This document shows, in pieces, positions 50,850 to 59,746 of a stretch of DNA of 64,000 bases (position 1 is its first letter; every line of letters starts with the position of its first letter). The stretch lies in the NCBI GenBank assembly GCA_946407715.1, contig CAMJPH010000005.1, forward strand, positions 1 through 64,000, in the 5' to 3' direction. Below the pieces are notes generated by a model that made no database searches, was not told where the DNA came from, and was given only the letters and a program-made list of their open reading frames with translations. The DNA is from an uncultured Bacteroidales bacterium. Lineage in GTDB: Bacteria; Bacteroidota; Bacteroidia; Bacteroidales; WCHB1-69. A program made the position numbers and the translations under genes.

Positions 50850-51968
50850 TTATTTGTTTGCTTTTTCGAAATCTTGCATGCAGGCGACGAGAGCTTCGAC
50901 ATCTTCCACGGTGCAGGCGTTGTAGAGGGAAGCACGGAAGCCGCCGACGGAACGGTGACCCTTGATGCCGACCATGCCGCGCTCTTTGGCGAAGGCCATG
51001 AAGGCATCCTGTTTGTCCTCGTAACCGGGAGCCATCACCCAGCAGTGGTTCATGATGGAACGGTCGGCCTTGTCGGCGACGGTGCCCACGAACATGCTGT
51101 TGCGGTCGATTTCGTCGTACAGCAGGTTGGATTTCTTCATGTTGATTTTGTTCATCTCAGCGACACCGCCGATGGTGTTCTTCAGCCAGGTGAGGGTTTC
51201 GTGCATCACGAAGATGGGGAGCACGGGAGGAGTGTTGAACATGGAGATGTTCTTGGCTTCCTCAGCGGCGTGGGTGCGGTAATCCACCATGGTGGGCAGC
51301 GGGTTCATGTAGGCGCGGTCACCGATTTGGCCGAGGATGTCCTTGCGCACGATGACGAATGTGACACCGGCAGGGCCGACGTTCTTCTGGGCGCCACCGT
51401 AGATGAGGCCGTATTTGGTCACATCGACGGGACGGCTCATAATGTCGGAGCTCATGTCAGCGACAAGCATCACATTGTTGCACTCAGCAGCGGTGAAGTC
51501 CTTGCGGATTTCAGTGCCGTAGATGGTGTTGTTGGTGGTGATGTGGAAATAGTCGGCATCAGCGGGGACGGTCCAACCTTTAGGAATATAATTGTAGGTT
51601 TTGTCCTCAGAGGAAGCGACGATTTCGGTTGTGCCGAAGTTTTTGGCTTCCTTTGCGGCTTTCTTAGCCCAGACGCCGGTTTGCAGGTAAGCGGCTTTGG
51701 TCTTCATCAGGTTGGCGGGCACCATGAAGAATTGTGTGCTGGCACCACCACCGAGGAAGAGCACTTCATAGTTGTCGGGGATGTTGAGCAAATCGCGCCA
51801 GAGTTGGCGGGTTTCTGCCATCAGACGCTCCCAACCAGGGGTGCGGTGGGAAATCTCCATCAGGCCGATACCGGTGTTGTCAAAATTGCGGATAGCGTTG
51901 ATTGTGGACTCAACAGCTTCTTTCGGAAGGACGCAAGGTCCTGCGTTAAAATTGTGTACTTCTTTCAT
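50850..51968 (-). CDS. serC: Phosphoserine aminotransferase
   Basis: A 372-aa PLP enzyme that forms phosphoserine from 3-phosphohydroxypyruvate and also acts in the PdxA pathway. Marks: NFNAGPCVLPKEAV at the start, GTGASTQF-like LFLGGGASTQFFMVPANL, VADMSSDIMSRPVDV, the PLP Lys in GLIYGGAQKNVGPAG, and KGHRSVGGFRASLYNA near the end. Start ATG 51968; a TTG two codons upstream is unlikely. Confidence 0.96.
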   Translation of the reverse strand: MKEVHNFNAGPCVLPKEAVESTINAIRNFDNTGIGLMEISHRTPGWERLMAETRQLWRDLLNIPDNYEVLFLGGGASTQFFMVPANLMKTKAAYLQTGVWAKKAAKEAKNFGTTEIVASSEDKTYNYIPKGWTVPADADYFHITTNNTIYGTEIRKDFTAAECNNVMLVADMSSDIMSRPVDVTKYGLIYGGAQKNVGPAGVTFVIVRKDILGQIGDRAYMNPLPTMVDYRTHAAEEAKNISMFNTPPVLPIFVMHETLTWLKNTIGGVAEMNKINMKKSNLLYDEIDRNSMFVGTVADKADRSIMNHCWVMAPGYEDKQDAFMAFAKERGMVGIKGHRSVGGFRASLYNACTVEDVEALVACMQDFEKANK

Positions 51969-52021
51969 AATCAATAAAATATGATTTTTTTTGAATGTAA
52001 TTAAAGGTTAAATTTGGTTCG

Positions 52022-52030
52022 GCAAAGATA
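52022..52030 (-). promoter_or_regulatory. Bacteroidetes -7 promoter element for serC
   Basis: TATCTTTGC on the minus strand, 53 nt before the serC ATG. Confidence 0.6.
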
Positions 52031-52111
52031 CACAAAAAAGCGACTGTCCAAGCCTTTTTTCGAGGTGTGAAATTTTTTTTGAGAAAGTGTTGTAGAGATT
52101 GAAAAAAAGTG

Positions 52112-52120
52112 TATTTTTAC
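52112..52120 (+). promoter_or_regulatory. Bacteroidetes -7 promoter element for tRNA-Ser
   Basis: TATTTTTAC, one base off consensus, 14 nt before the tRNA. Confidence 0.55.
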
Positions 52121-52134
52121 ACCCTGAAATTTTC

Positions 52135-52222
52135 GGAGAGATGGCCGAGTGGTCGAAGGCGCGCGCCTGGAGAGCGCGTAAGCGCCAAAAGCGCTTCATG
52201 GGTTCGAATCCCATTCTCTCCG
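52135..52222 (+). tRNA. tRNA-Ser (GGA)
   Basis: An 88-nt class II tRNA: acceptor GGAGAGA/TCTCTCC, anticodon stem CGCGC/GCGCG around CTGGAGA, a long variable arm (TAAGCGCCAAAAGCGCTTCA) and discriminator G. CCA is not encoded. The exbB gene follows. Confidence 0.95.
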
Positions 52223-52290
52223 CTGAGAACTAAAAGACTGAAAATCATTAAAGTATAATATAGTTTAATTTCAAAAAATCAAAATTCATT

Positions 52291-53109
52291 ATGAAAAAGC
52301 TTATCGCCTTACTTACCGTTTTCGGTTTCTTAACCTTCGGTATTGCAAACAACGCATTTGCTCAAAAACAACAAAAAGCTGACGAAGCTGCCGCCACTGA
52401 GCAGGTCGCTGAAGAAGTGGCTGAAGCTCCCGCCGCTGCCGCTCAAGCTGAACTGTCCGAGGATCCTGATGACTCCATCAACCAAGGTTTGCACTACACG
52501 TTGAAAGACAAATTCATCCAGGGTGGTGCCGTTTGGATGACCCCTGTGTTGATCTGTTTGATTTTGGGATTGGCTTTCGTCATTGAACGTATTTTCTACC
52601 TCAACCTTTCTTCTGTTAATTCAAAGAAATTGCTTGACAAGGTGGAGAACACACTCAAAACCAAAGGCGTTGATGCTGCCAAGGAGCTTTGCCGTGACAC
52701 AAAAGGACCTCTCGCCGCTGTTTTCTTCCAAGGTCTTGACCGCTATGATGAAGGCCTCGAATCAGTGGAGAAATCCCTCACCTCTTACGGTGCCGTCCAA
52801 ATGGCCAAGCTGGAAAACAACATGACTTGGATCAGCCTGTTCATCGCTCTTGCCCCGTCATTGGGATTCTTGGGAACGGTCATCGGTATGGTGCAGGCAT
52901 TCGATGATATCGAGCGCGCAGGTGATATTTCCCCGACCATCGTCGCCGGCGGTATGAAAGTGGCTTTGTTGACCACCGTGTTCGGTTTGATCACCGCCAT
53001 GATTCTCCAAGTGTTCTACAACTACCTCCTCACCCGCATCGATGCCATTGTGAACGACATGGAAGACGCCACCATTTCCTTCATGGACATCTTGGTCAAA
53101 AACAAATAA
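52291..53109 (+). CDS. exbB: ExbB / MotA-TolQ family proton channel
   Basis: A 272-aa inner-membrane protein that conducts protons to energise TonB. An N-terminal signal-like segment and an Ala/Glu-rich linker (about 25-60) precede the channel. Membrane spans lie at about 80-100, 180-205 and 225-248; the conserved core is APSLGFLGTVIGMVQAFDDI and TTVFGLITAMILQVFYNYL. It heads a four-gene set with a 316-aa membrane protein and two ExbD genes. Confidence 0.93.
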   Translation: MKKLIALLTVFGFLTFGIANNAFAQKQQKADEAAATEQVAEEVAEAPAAAAQAELSEDPDDSINQGLHYTLKDKFIQGGAVWMTPVLICLILGLAFVIERIFYLNLSSVNSKKLLDKVENTLKTKGVDAAKELCRDTKGPLAAVFFQGLDRYDEGLESVEKSLTSYGAVQMAKLENNMTWISLFIALAPSLGFLGTVIGMVQAFDDIERAGDISPTIVAGGMKVALLTTVFGLITAMILQVFYNYLLTRIDAIVNDMEDATISFMDILVKNK

Positions 53110-53169
53110 TAAGAAGGTAAGCCATTCTTATATTTTATATATACAATAAATTTATTAAACCGTTGTATA

Positions 53170-54120
53170 ATGAAAAATAGAATAATCAATATCGTCATAT
53201 TCGTAGTCGCTATTCTGGCTTGCTGCTTGGCTATTGCTTTTTCTTTTTTCTCATTTGATGCAGATAAAAAGGAAAACTATATCCAAACCCAGGAAGTGAA
53301 AGCGAAGACGCCGGAAATGGTGTCTGACCTTGAGACGGCTACCGTGGAAAGTCTCCCTTCTGTGATTGAAAAGTACAAGGAAATGAATGCTGAAGCTGCA
53401 AAAAAGCAGAAAGAAGATCAGATTCAGAAAGACATCCTTTATACTTACCTTCAGGATTTGAAAAATTTGGACGAAAACTCTTTTGAGGGTTATAAAGCCA
53501 AATTCCAGGAACGCTCCGCAGGTCTGTTTGCCAAATGCAATGACAAACAAAAATATGTGGATGGTTTCAACAGTGTGAACACCTACAAGGATCTTGACGC
53601 TTATACCGAAAAAATCAACAAGGAATATAATGAAGTGAAGCAGAACTACCTGTTGGAGCGCAACTATGTCAAGTCTGCCAACGCGTTGATTAACAGGGCT
53701 GACGCTATCAACGCAACTGCTTCTGCTGCGAAAAAGACCGCTGATTTGGAGTCCTTCCAAAGCGACCTGAAGAGTTTCGGCAAGAGTGCCTCTTTGCAGA
53801 ACTTCTTTATCCTGTTGACCTATATCCTCGGTATCGGTGCTTTGGCTCTGATGGTCTTCTTCCTGCTGACCAATATGATCGCTAATTTCAAGACCTCTTA
53901 CAAGATTCTCTTGGGTCTGCTGTTGTTGGTTGTGGCTTTCTTTATCGGCTATGTGATAGGCACGCCCACACTCAGCCCGTCAGCCATCAAGGCAGGTATG
54001 ACCGGTTCCGGCTACAAGATGGTGAACGCTGCCGTGTTCACGGTTTATGTATGTTTGTTCGGTGCAATATTGGCTATTATTGTATCCTTGATTATGAACG
54101 CCGTTAAAAACAGAAACTAA
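53170..54120 (+). CDS. Membrane protein between exbB and exbD
   Basis: A 316-aa protein with one N-terminal membrane span (IVIFVVAILACCLAIAFSFF), a long helical, lysine-rich extracytoplasmic part (about 30-205, likely coiled coil around KEMNAEAAKKQKEDQIQKDI) and three further spans at about 213-235, 242-262 and 285-308. The family is not one I can name. It is followed by exbD after one base, so it is very likely part of the TonB energising complex or its assembly. Confidence 0.75.
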   Translation: MKNRIINIVIFVVAILACCLAIAFSFFSFDADKKENYIQTQEVKAKTPEMVSDLETATVESLPSVIEKYKEMNAEAAKKQKEDQIQKDILYTYLQDLKNLDENSFEGYKAKFQERSAGLFAKCNDKQKYVDGFNSVNTYKDLDAYTEKINKEYNEVKQNYLLERNYVKSANALINRADAINATASAAKKTADLESFQSDLKSFGKSASLQNFFILLTYILGIGALALMVFFLLTNMIANFKTSYKILLGLLLLVVAFFIGYVIGTPTLSPSAIKAGMTGSGYKMVNAAVFTVYVCLFGAILAIIVSLIMNAVKNRN

Positions 54121-54121
54121 C

Positions 54122-54706
54122 ATGAGTAAAAGAAAAACACCAGGCTTGAATACAGGCGCAATGTCAGATATTTCCTTTCTGCTGTTGACCTTTTTCCTGC
54201 TTACCTCTTCCATCAACACGGAGCAAGGTATTCCGAGAAAGCTTCCGCCTCCAAAAACGGAAGATTCTCAGGACAAAAAGGTGGATATCAACAAGAGAAA
54301 TGTACTGAATGTGTTGGTGAATTTCCGCGATGAGATTTCCGTGAACGGTGATGTCATCATGGTGAGCGATTTGAAGGCAAGAGCCAAGGAGTTTTTTGCC
54401 AATCCTTCCAACGATCCGTCGTTGCCTGAAAAAGTGAGTAAACCTATCGAAGGTATAGGTGATTTTCAGGTCTCGAAAGGTGTTGTGTCGCTGACCAACG
54501 ACCAGGGAACGAGCTACAACATGTATGTGCAAGTGCAGAACGAGCTGCAACGTGCCGTGAATGAGTTGCGTAACGAGACTGCGTTGCAATATTTCGGCAA
54601 AAAATACGATGCTCTCGATTCAGCCGCCCAACGCGCCGTCTCCACTGCCATCCCGATGAGCATTTCTGAGGCTCCGCCTATTGATTACAGTAATTTCGGC
54701 AAATAA
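54122..54706 (+). CDS. exbD: ExbD/TolR family protein, first copy
   Basis: A 194-aa protein with the ExbD layout: a short cytoplasmic start, one span with the essential Asp (GAMSDISFLLLTFFLLTSSI), and a periplasmic domain with VDINKRNVLNVLVNFRDEIS. The C-terminal part is longer than that of E. coli ExbD. It begins one base after the preceding stop. Confidence 0.92.
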   Translation: MSKRKTPGLNTGAMSDISFLLLTFFLLTSSINTEQGIPRKLPPPKTEDSQDKKVDINKRNVLNVLVNFRDEISVNGDVIMVSDLKARAKEFFANPSNDPSLPEKVSKPIEGIGDFQVSKGVVSLTNDQGTSYNMYVQVQNELQRAVNELRNETALQYFGKKYDALDSAAQRAVSTAIPMSISEAPPIDYSNFGK

Positions 54707-54724
54707 CCTAAAAAAAGCAAGATT

Positions 54725-55210
54725 ATGTCAAGATTCAGAAAAGAAGGAAAAAAAGAGACACCCGAACTCAACATGGGTTCCATGTCTGATATTATCTTCA
54801 TGTTCTTGTTCTTCTTCATGGTGATCACAACCATGCGTGAGGCTTCGCTGAAGGTTCATTTCCAACCGCCGCAAGCTACTGAAATCCAAAAGTTGGAGAA
54901 AAAATCTTTGGTGGCCAACATCTATATTGGTGCCCCTATCTCAAAAAATGAGAACACCCTTCCCCCTGGAGAGGTATCTGTTCAGCTTAACGATCAGACC
55001 ATTAAGGCTGAAGATTTAGTGGGTGATGTCCGTGATTTCATTGGAACGGAAAAAGAGTCTCGCGATGCACAAGACAGAGACCGTCTCACTTTCTCTCTGA
55101 AAGTCGATAAGGATGTCCAAATGCGTTATGTGAATACTATCAAACAAGAGTTGCGCAAAAACAATGCTCTGAAGATTAACTATGCAGCCGGTAAAAAGGT
55201 TGCCAATTAA
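54725..55210 (+). CDS. exbD: ExbD/TolR family protein, second copy
   Basis: A 161-aa ExbD paralogue with span GSMSDIIFMFLFFFMVITT carrying the conserved Asp, then a compact periplasmic domain. Two unequal ExbD proteins next to one ExbB is a common Bacteroidetes arrangement and may form a heteromeric stator. It lies 18 bases after the first exbD. tonB is not seen downstream. Confidence 0.92.
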   Translation: MSRFRKEGKKETPELNMGSMSDIIFMFLFFFMVITTMREASLKVHFQPPQATEIQKLEKKSLVANIYIGAPISKNENTLPPGEVSVQLNDQTIKAEDLVGDVRDFIGTEKESRDAQDRDRLTFSLKVDKDVQMRYVNTIKQELRKNNALKINYAAGKKVAN

Positions 55211-55227
55211 TAATAGAATGCAAAATC

Positions 55228-55256
55228 CAGGATAGTGGCATATTGCCATTATCCTG
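55228..55256. terminator. Probable terminator of the exb operon
   Basis: Stem CAGGATAGTGGCA / TGCCATTATCCTG with one G-T pair, 17 bases after the stop, followed by AATTTATTTT rather than a clean T-run. Confidence 0.55.
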
Positions 55257-55297
55257 AATTTATTTTAAAAATACAATTCAAATAAAATCTTAATATT

Positions 55298-57349
55298 ATG
55301 AAGAAAATTTTACTTGCTGTTTCTGCGTTATTTATTATTGGCGCAGTTTTTGCTCAAAGCGAGCGCGTTGACTATCGTAAGAACGCTGTTGCCGTTCCTT
55401 ACGTGAAAAAAGCTCAACTTACTGGTTTTGAAAATGGTGCAGAACCTCAAACCCAACCCTCCATGGTACGCCTCACTGGCCGTAATTTTATTGGCACCAC
55501 TTTTTACGACTGCCAATCCAACGGCTCTATGTCTCAACGTGTGGTAGCTCACAACGACGGAACTGTTTCCGCCATCTGGACAACATGTGGCTCCACCGCC
55601 GCTTCTCGTGGTACCGGTTATAATTACAACAATGGCTCTAATTGGATCAACAGCCCTGCCAGCACCGATAAAATTGAAAATGTTCGTACAGGTTGGGGAA
55701 CAATGACTGCCATAGGAGATGTCGAGATTGTTGCCTCTCACTACGTTCCTTCTGTTACAAATAACACTTGTCTCGGTGGTTTGCAAATAGGAATATGCCC
55801 GCAAAAGGGTACGAACAATTGGACGTTCTCTTTGTTACAAGGACCTACCATCAATGGTATTGGAAGCAATGGCAATCCTCTTACTTCATCATGTCTTTTG
55901 TGGCCGGCCCTTGCTTCTTCCGGCAATACTGTCCACCTGATATGCTGTTCCGAATCCGATACAGGAATGTACTATCAAGGTATCAACACTTGTTTGCTCT
56001 ACTATCGTGGTACATTTGATGCATCTTCTAATACTATCAATTGGGAAAATCCCCGCATTGTCGGTAACGTTACCCCTGCAGAAGTTAGTCGTTTTTCTGG
56101 AGACAGCTATGCCATCACCGCAAAAGGTGACAACGTAGCTATTGTTGCTATGCCCTCCAGCACCATGGATGCTTTCCTTTGGAAATCTACCGATAATGGC
56201 CAAACTTTCACTAAAACTGTGTTCCTCGAATCAGCCATTAAAAACAATGACCTGACGGCCATGCTTGACACAAATCTTTATGTTCAAGACGGTATCTGCG
56301 CTGTTGCCCTTGGTGATGATGGTACGGCTCACATCGCATTCGGTGCTTATCTCGTTGTCTCTGACGAACCTACAGGCGACTCATGGTATTGGTATCCCGG
56401 CATTGGTGAATTGGTGTATTGGAACGAGAATATGAGTCCCATTCTCTACAATAACAATGACATGTACATGCAACCTGAAATGTTGAGAAATAACGGTTGT
56501 ACTGTTATTGAACGTTTTAACCTTGATTGTGACGAGAGTATATGGAGCTTGAGCAGCTGGGGTGTAGATGCTTTCCCGAGCTATGGTGCCGGTTCTGTTT
56601 CGTACCCGCAATTAGTGGCTGAAAACGGTAATATTTATATGGTTTTCTGTCAAGTCTTGGAATATCCGTTCATTGACGTTAATAGTTCCAAGTACTATAG
56701 AGGAGTTTTTGCTACCAAATCCACTAATAATGGTCAATCCTTTGGCGATTACAGCTGGTTGTCATACAATAAGGATTGTTACTATTTGAATTCTTGGGAT
56801 TTGTTCCCATTAGATTCTACAACTACATACGAACAAGTCGCTGAAAATATTTATAATGAAGGAGAAAGCGTTTTTCCTGCTGTGGCTCAAAAGCTTGTAA
56901 ACGGTAAATTATTTATGACTTGGCAACAGGACTATTTTGCTGGTAGCGAAATCAAAGATAATGATGTGGGCATTTGTTCTGATGAGTCAAACTTGTTGTA
57001 TTTCACCATGGATGCAAATCAAATTGGTGTCTATAACAACACGAATGAAGTTTGTCAAGGATTGTGGATTGACAGCGTGGGTATCAACAACAGAAACATC
57101 TCTGGCATGAAGTTGTATCCGAATCCGGCATCTGAATCTGTGAATCTCACATTTTCCGCTGAAAATTCTGAACCCGGTGTTGTTTCTGTGATGAACCTGA
57201 TGGGTCAAACCATTTACACCAACAATGTTGAGGTTAACGAAGGTTACAATATGATTAATGTTCCTGTGAAGAGTTTCACAAGCGGCGTTTATATGGTCAC
57301 CTTGCGTACCAATACAGGTATTTCCACCCAAAAGTTGATTGTTAAGTAA
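55298..57349 (+). CDS. Secreted T9SS-sorted beta-propeller-like protein
   Basis: A 683-aa protein with signal peptide (KKILLAVSALFIIGAVFA), a large beta-rich region (about 50-590) and a sorting domain starting MKLYPNPASESVNLTF and ending FTSGVYMVTLRTNTGISTQKLIVK. Repeats such as WKSTDNGQTFTKTVF and ATKSTNNGQSFGDYSW resemble BNR/sialidase-type blades, so a propeller is likely; catalytic residues are not evident. It lies just after the exb operon but has its own spacer and a strong terminator. Confidence 0.85.
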   Translation: MKKILLAVSALFIIGAVFAQSERVDYRKNAVAVPYVKKAQLTGFENGAEPQTQPSMVRLTGRNFIGTTFYDCQSNGSMSQRVVAHNDGTVSAIWTTCGSTAASRGTGYNYNNGSNWINSPASTDKIENVRTGWGTMTAIGDVEIVASHYVPSVTNNTCLGGLQIGICPQKGTNNWTFSLLQGPTINGIGSNGNPLTSSCLLWPALASSGNTVHLICCSESDTGMYYQGINTCLLYYRGTFDASSNTINWENPRIVGNVTPAEVSRFSGDSYAITAKGDNVAIVAMPSSTMDAFLWKSTDNGQTFTKTVFLESAIKNNDLTAMLDTNLYVQDGICAVALGDDGTAHIAFGAYLVVSDEPTGDSWYWYPGIGELVYWNENMSPILYNNNDMYMQPEMLRNNGCTVIERFNLDCDESIWSLSSWGVDAFPSYGAGSVSYPQLVAENGNIYMVFCQVLEYPFIDVNSSKYYRGVFATKSTNNGQSFGDYSWLSYNKDCYYLNSWDLFPLDSTTTYEQVAENIYNEGESVFPAVAQKLVNGKLFMTWQQDYFAGSEIKDNDVGICSDESNLLYFTMDANQIGVYNNTNEVCQGLWIDSVGINNRNISGMKLYPNPASESVNLTFSAENSEPGVVSVMNLMGQTIYTNNVEVNEGYNMINVPVKSFTSGVYMVTLRTNTGISTQKLIVK

Positions 57350-57369
57350 TTCAATTTAAGATAAAAAGG

Positions 57370-57403
57370 AAAAGGCAGGCCGATGCGCGACCTGCCTTTT
57401 TTT
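57370..57403 (+). terminator. Intrinsic terminator
   Basis: A 10-bp stem AAAAGGCAGG / CCTGCCTTTT followed by more Ts, 20 bases after the stop. Confidence 0.88.
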
Positions 57404-57421
57404 CTGTAATAAATCGTTTTT

Positions 57422-58297
57422 ATGATTAAATCAATGACAGGCTTCGGCCGGACCGTTTTGGAGACAGATGGGAAAATTGTGACCGTCGAAATCCGCACGT
57501 TAAACAGTAAGCAGTTGGATCTCAACACCCGTATTCCGCTGTTGTTCAAGAATTACGAAAATGAAATCCGTTCCATTCTCTCGAAGGAGCTGGAACGCGC
57601 TAAAGCCGATTTCACTATTACGGTGGAAAACCGTACTGCCAATAATGGGGTTTCCATTAACAAGGAACTGGCGATGTCTTATTACCAGACACTTGCGGAA
57701 TTGTCGAAGAACATGGGAAATCCTGTAGAAAGCGACATATTTCTGCATGTACTGCGGATGCCCGATGTGATTTCCACACCGCAGGAGGAGGTAAGTGACG
57801 AACTATGGGAAAAACTGAAATCCGCGATTTTCGATGCCTGCCACCAGCTCAATGAGTTCCGGATTTCGGAAGGCAAAGTGTTGGAGCAGGATTTCGTGAA
57901 ACGAATCACAATGATTCGCGATATGATTGATGAGGTAACGCCTTTCGAAGAGCAACGAATTGTCAAGATTCGTGAAAAATTCGAAACGTCGCTAAAAGAC
58001 CTTGCCCCGAAAGTGCAATATGACCCTAACCGTCTGGAACAAGAGATTTTCTATTATCTTGAGAAATTGGATGTTACAGAAGAAAAAGTCCGCCTTCGCA
58101 AACATTGCGACTACTTCATCGAAACGCTTAATGACAACCAGTCCAATGGTAAGAAATTAGGCTTTATCGTGCAGGAATGTGGCCGTGAAATCAATACGTT
58201 AGGTTCTAAAAGCAATGACTTCGACATCCAGCAGATTGTGGTGCGCATGAAAGACGAACTGGAGAAGCTGAAAGAGCAGTTAGCGAATATCTTATAA
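57422..58297 (+). CDS. YicC-family endoribonuclease
   Basis: A 291-aa protein of the YicC/YloC family, linked to RNA turnover. The start MIKSMTGFGR and VEIRTLNSKQLDLNTRIP are diagnostic, as are the late EKVRLRKHCDYFIETL, KLGFIVQECGREINTLGSKS and DFDIQQIVVRMKDELEKLKEQ. In many genomes gmk follows; here der does, after a repeat-rich spacer. Confidence 0.93.
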   Translation: MIKSMTGFGRTVLETDGKIVTVEIRTLNSKQLDLNTRIPLLFKNYENEIRSILSKELERAKADFTITVENRTANNGVSINKELAMSYYQTLAELSKNMGNPVESDIFLHVLRMPDVISTPQEEVSDELWEKLKSAIFDACHQLNEFRISEGKVLEQDFVKRITMIRDMIDEVTPFEEQRIVKIREKFETSLKDLAPKVQYDPNRLEQEIFYYLEKLDVTEEKVRLRKHCDYFIETLNDNQSNGKKLGFIVQECGREINTLGSKSNDFDIQQIVVRMKDELEKLKEQLANIL

Positions 58298-58299
58298 TG

Positions 58300-58386
58300 G
58301 TTATAGGTTATTGGAGCTGGTTTATAGTTAATAGTCAATAGCGTAAGTTATAGTCATAGTTATAGTCATAGTAGTCATAGTCAAAC
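58300..58386. repeat. Degenerate AGTTATAGTCATAG repeat before der
   Basis: Words TTATAG(T), AGTCATAG and AATAGTC repeat about nine times and run to the base before the der ATG. Confidence 0.7.
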
Positions 58387-59691
58387 ATGGGAAACATACT
58401 ATCATTAATCGGTCGGCCGAATGTGGGAAAATCGACCTTTTTTAACCGCTTGATACAGGCGCGGGAAGCTATTGTGGATGCCACAGCGGGCGTTACCCGT
58501 GACCGCCATTATGGGAAATCCGACTGGAACGGTTACGACTTTTCCGTCATTGACACCGGTGGTTATGTGGTGGGATCCGATGATATTTTCGAGTCGGAAA
58601 TCCGAAAACAGGCGGCTTTGGCCATTGAGGAGTCGGACGTGATTGTCTTTATGGTTGATGGCCGCGAAGGACTGACCCCGTTGGACGAGGAAATCGCCGA
58701 CATTCTCCGAAAATCCAAAAAGCCCTACTATTTAGCGGTGAATAAGATTGATAGTCCGAGTAACTACTTGGACTATACAGAGTTCTATGCTTTGGGAATC
58801 GGAGAGATTTACCCGATTTCGGCGGTTTCGGGAAGCGGTACTGGTGATTTGTTGGATGAGGTGGTGAAGCATTTTTCCAAGGATAACGATGATCTGCCTG
58901 ACGACCTGCCGCGTATCGCCATAGTGGGCAAACCGAATGTGGGCAAGTCCTCGATAATCAATGCTTTCCTCGGTGAGGATCGCCATATCGTGACCCCGTT
59001 GGCCGGTACCACCCGCGACACCATCTTCACTCGCTACAAGAGTTTCGGTTTCGATTTCTATTTGATTGATACCGCTGGACTGCGCAAAAAAAGCAAGGTG
59101 GAGGAGAGCTTGGAGTTTTATTCTGTGATGCGAGCCGTGCGCTCCATTGAAAACTCCGATGTCTGCATTGTGATGGCAGATGCGTCGCAAGGATTTGATT
59201 CCCAAGATCTTAACATTTTCGGTTTGTGTGCGCGAAACCATAAGGGAATCGTGCTTGTGATGAACAAGTGGGATTTGGTGGAGAAAGACACGCATACACA
59301 CAAAAATTTTGAGAATGCGTTGAAAAAACGGATTGCTCCGTTTACGGATGTGCCGATTATCTTTACTTCTGTAATAGAAAAACAGCGTATTTACAAGGTT
59401 TTGGAAACGGCTATTCAGGTTTGTCAGAACCGTCAACGACGAATTTCCACCTCGGAGCTGAACAACACCTTGTTGCCGATTATTGAGCACACTCCCCCGC
59501 CGATGAACAAAGACAAGGTCATCCGGATCAAATATGTGACCCAATTGCCAGTGGCCTATCCCACGTTCGCTTTCTTCTGCAATCTGCCGCAATATGTAGT
59601 GGATTCCTATAAGCGTTTCTTGGAAAACCAAATTCGCAAGAATTGGGACTTTTCGGGTGTGCCGATCGAGATTTACTTTAGGAAGAAGTAA
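58387..59691 (+). CDS. der: Ribosome-assembly GTPase Der (EngA)
   Basis: A 434-aa double-GTPase needed for 50S assembly. G domain 1 has [17 protein letters not shown] and NKID; G domain 2 has [20 protein letters not shown] and NKWD. A KH-like C-terminal domain ends [18 protein letters not shown]. Length is typical. The start codon is at the very edge of the spacer repeat. Confidence 0.97.
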   Translation: MGNILSLIGRPNVGKSTFFNRLIQAREAIVDATAGVTRDRHYGKSDWNGYDFSVIDTGGYVVGSDDIFESEIRKQAALAIEESDVIVFMVDGREGLTPLDEEIADILRKSKKPYYLAVNKIDSPSNYLDYTEFYALGIGEIYPISAVSGSGTGDLLDEVVKHFSKDNDDLPDDLPRIAIVGKPNVGKSSIINAFLGEDRHIVTPLAGTTRDTIFTRYKSFGFDFYLIDTAGLRKKSKVEESLEFYSVMRAVRSIENSDVCIVMADASQGFDSQDLNIFGLCARNHKGIVLVMNKWDLVEKDTHTHKNFENALKKRIAPFTDVPIIFTSVIEKQRIYKVLETAIQVCQNRQRRISTSELNNTLLPIIEHTPPPMNKDKVIRIKYVTQLPVAYPTFAFFCNLPQYVVDSYKRFLENQIRKNWDFSGVPIEIYFRKK

Positions 59692-59736
59692 GTTCAAAGT
59701 TCAAGTAAATAGTTATAGTCATAGTCATAGTTATTG
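59692..59736. repeat. Degenerate GTTCAAAGTTCAA and TAGTCATAG repeat
   Basis: Two GTTCAA words followed by ATAGTTATAGTCATAGTCAT, between der and miaB. It combines two word families seen elsewhere. Confidence 0.6.
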
Positions 59737-59746
59737 AGGTTGGTAG

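Noticed and set aside
50874..51977. A 367-codon open frame opposite serC
   Set aside because: It has a His/Val/Asp-rich composition without a fold, and serC is unambiguous.
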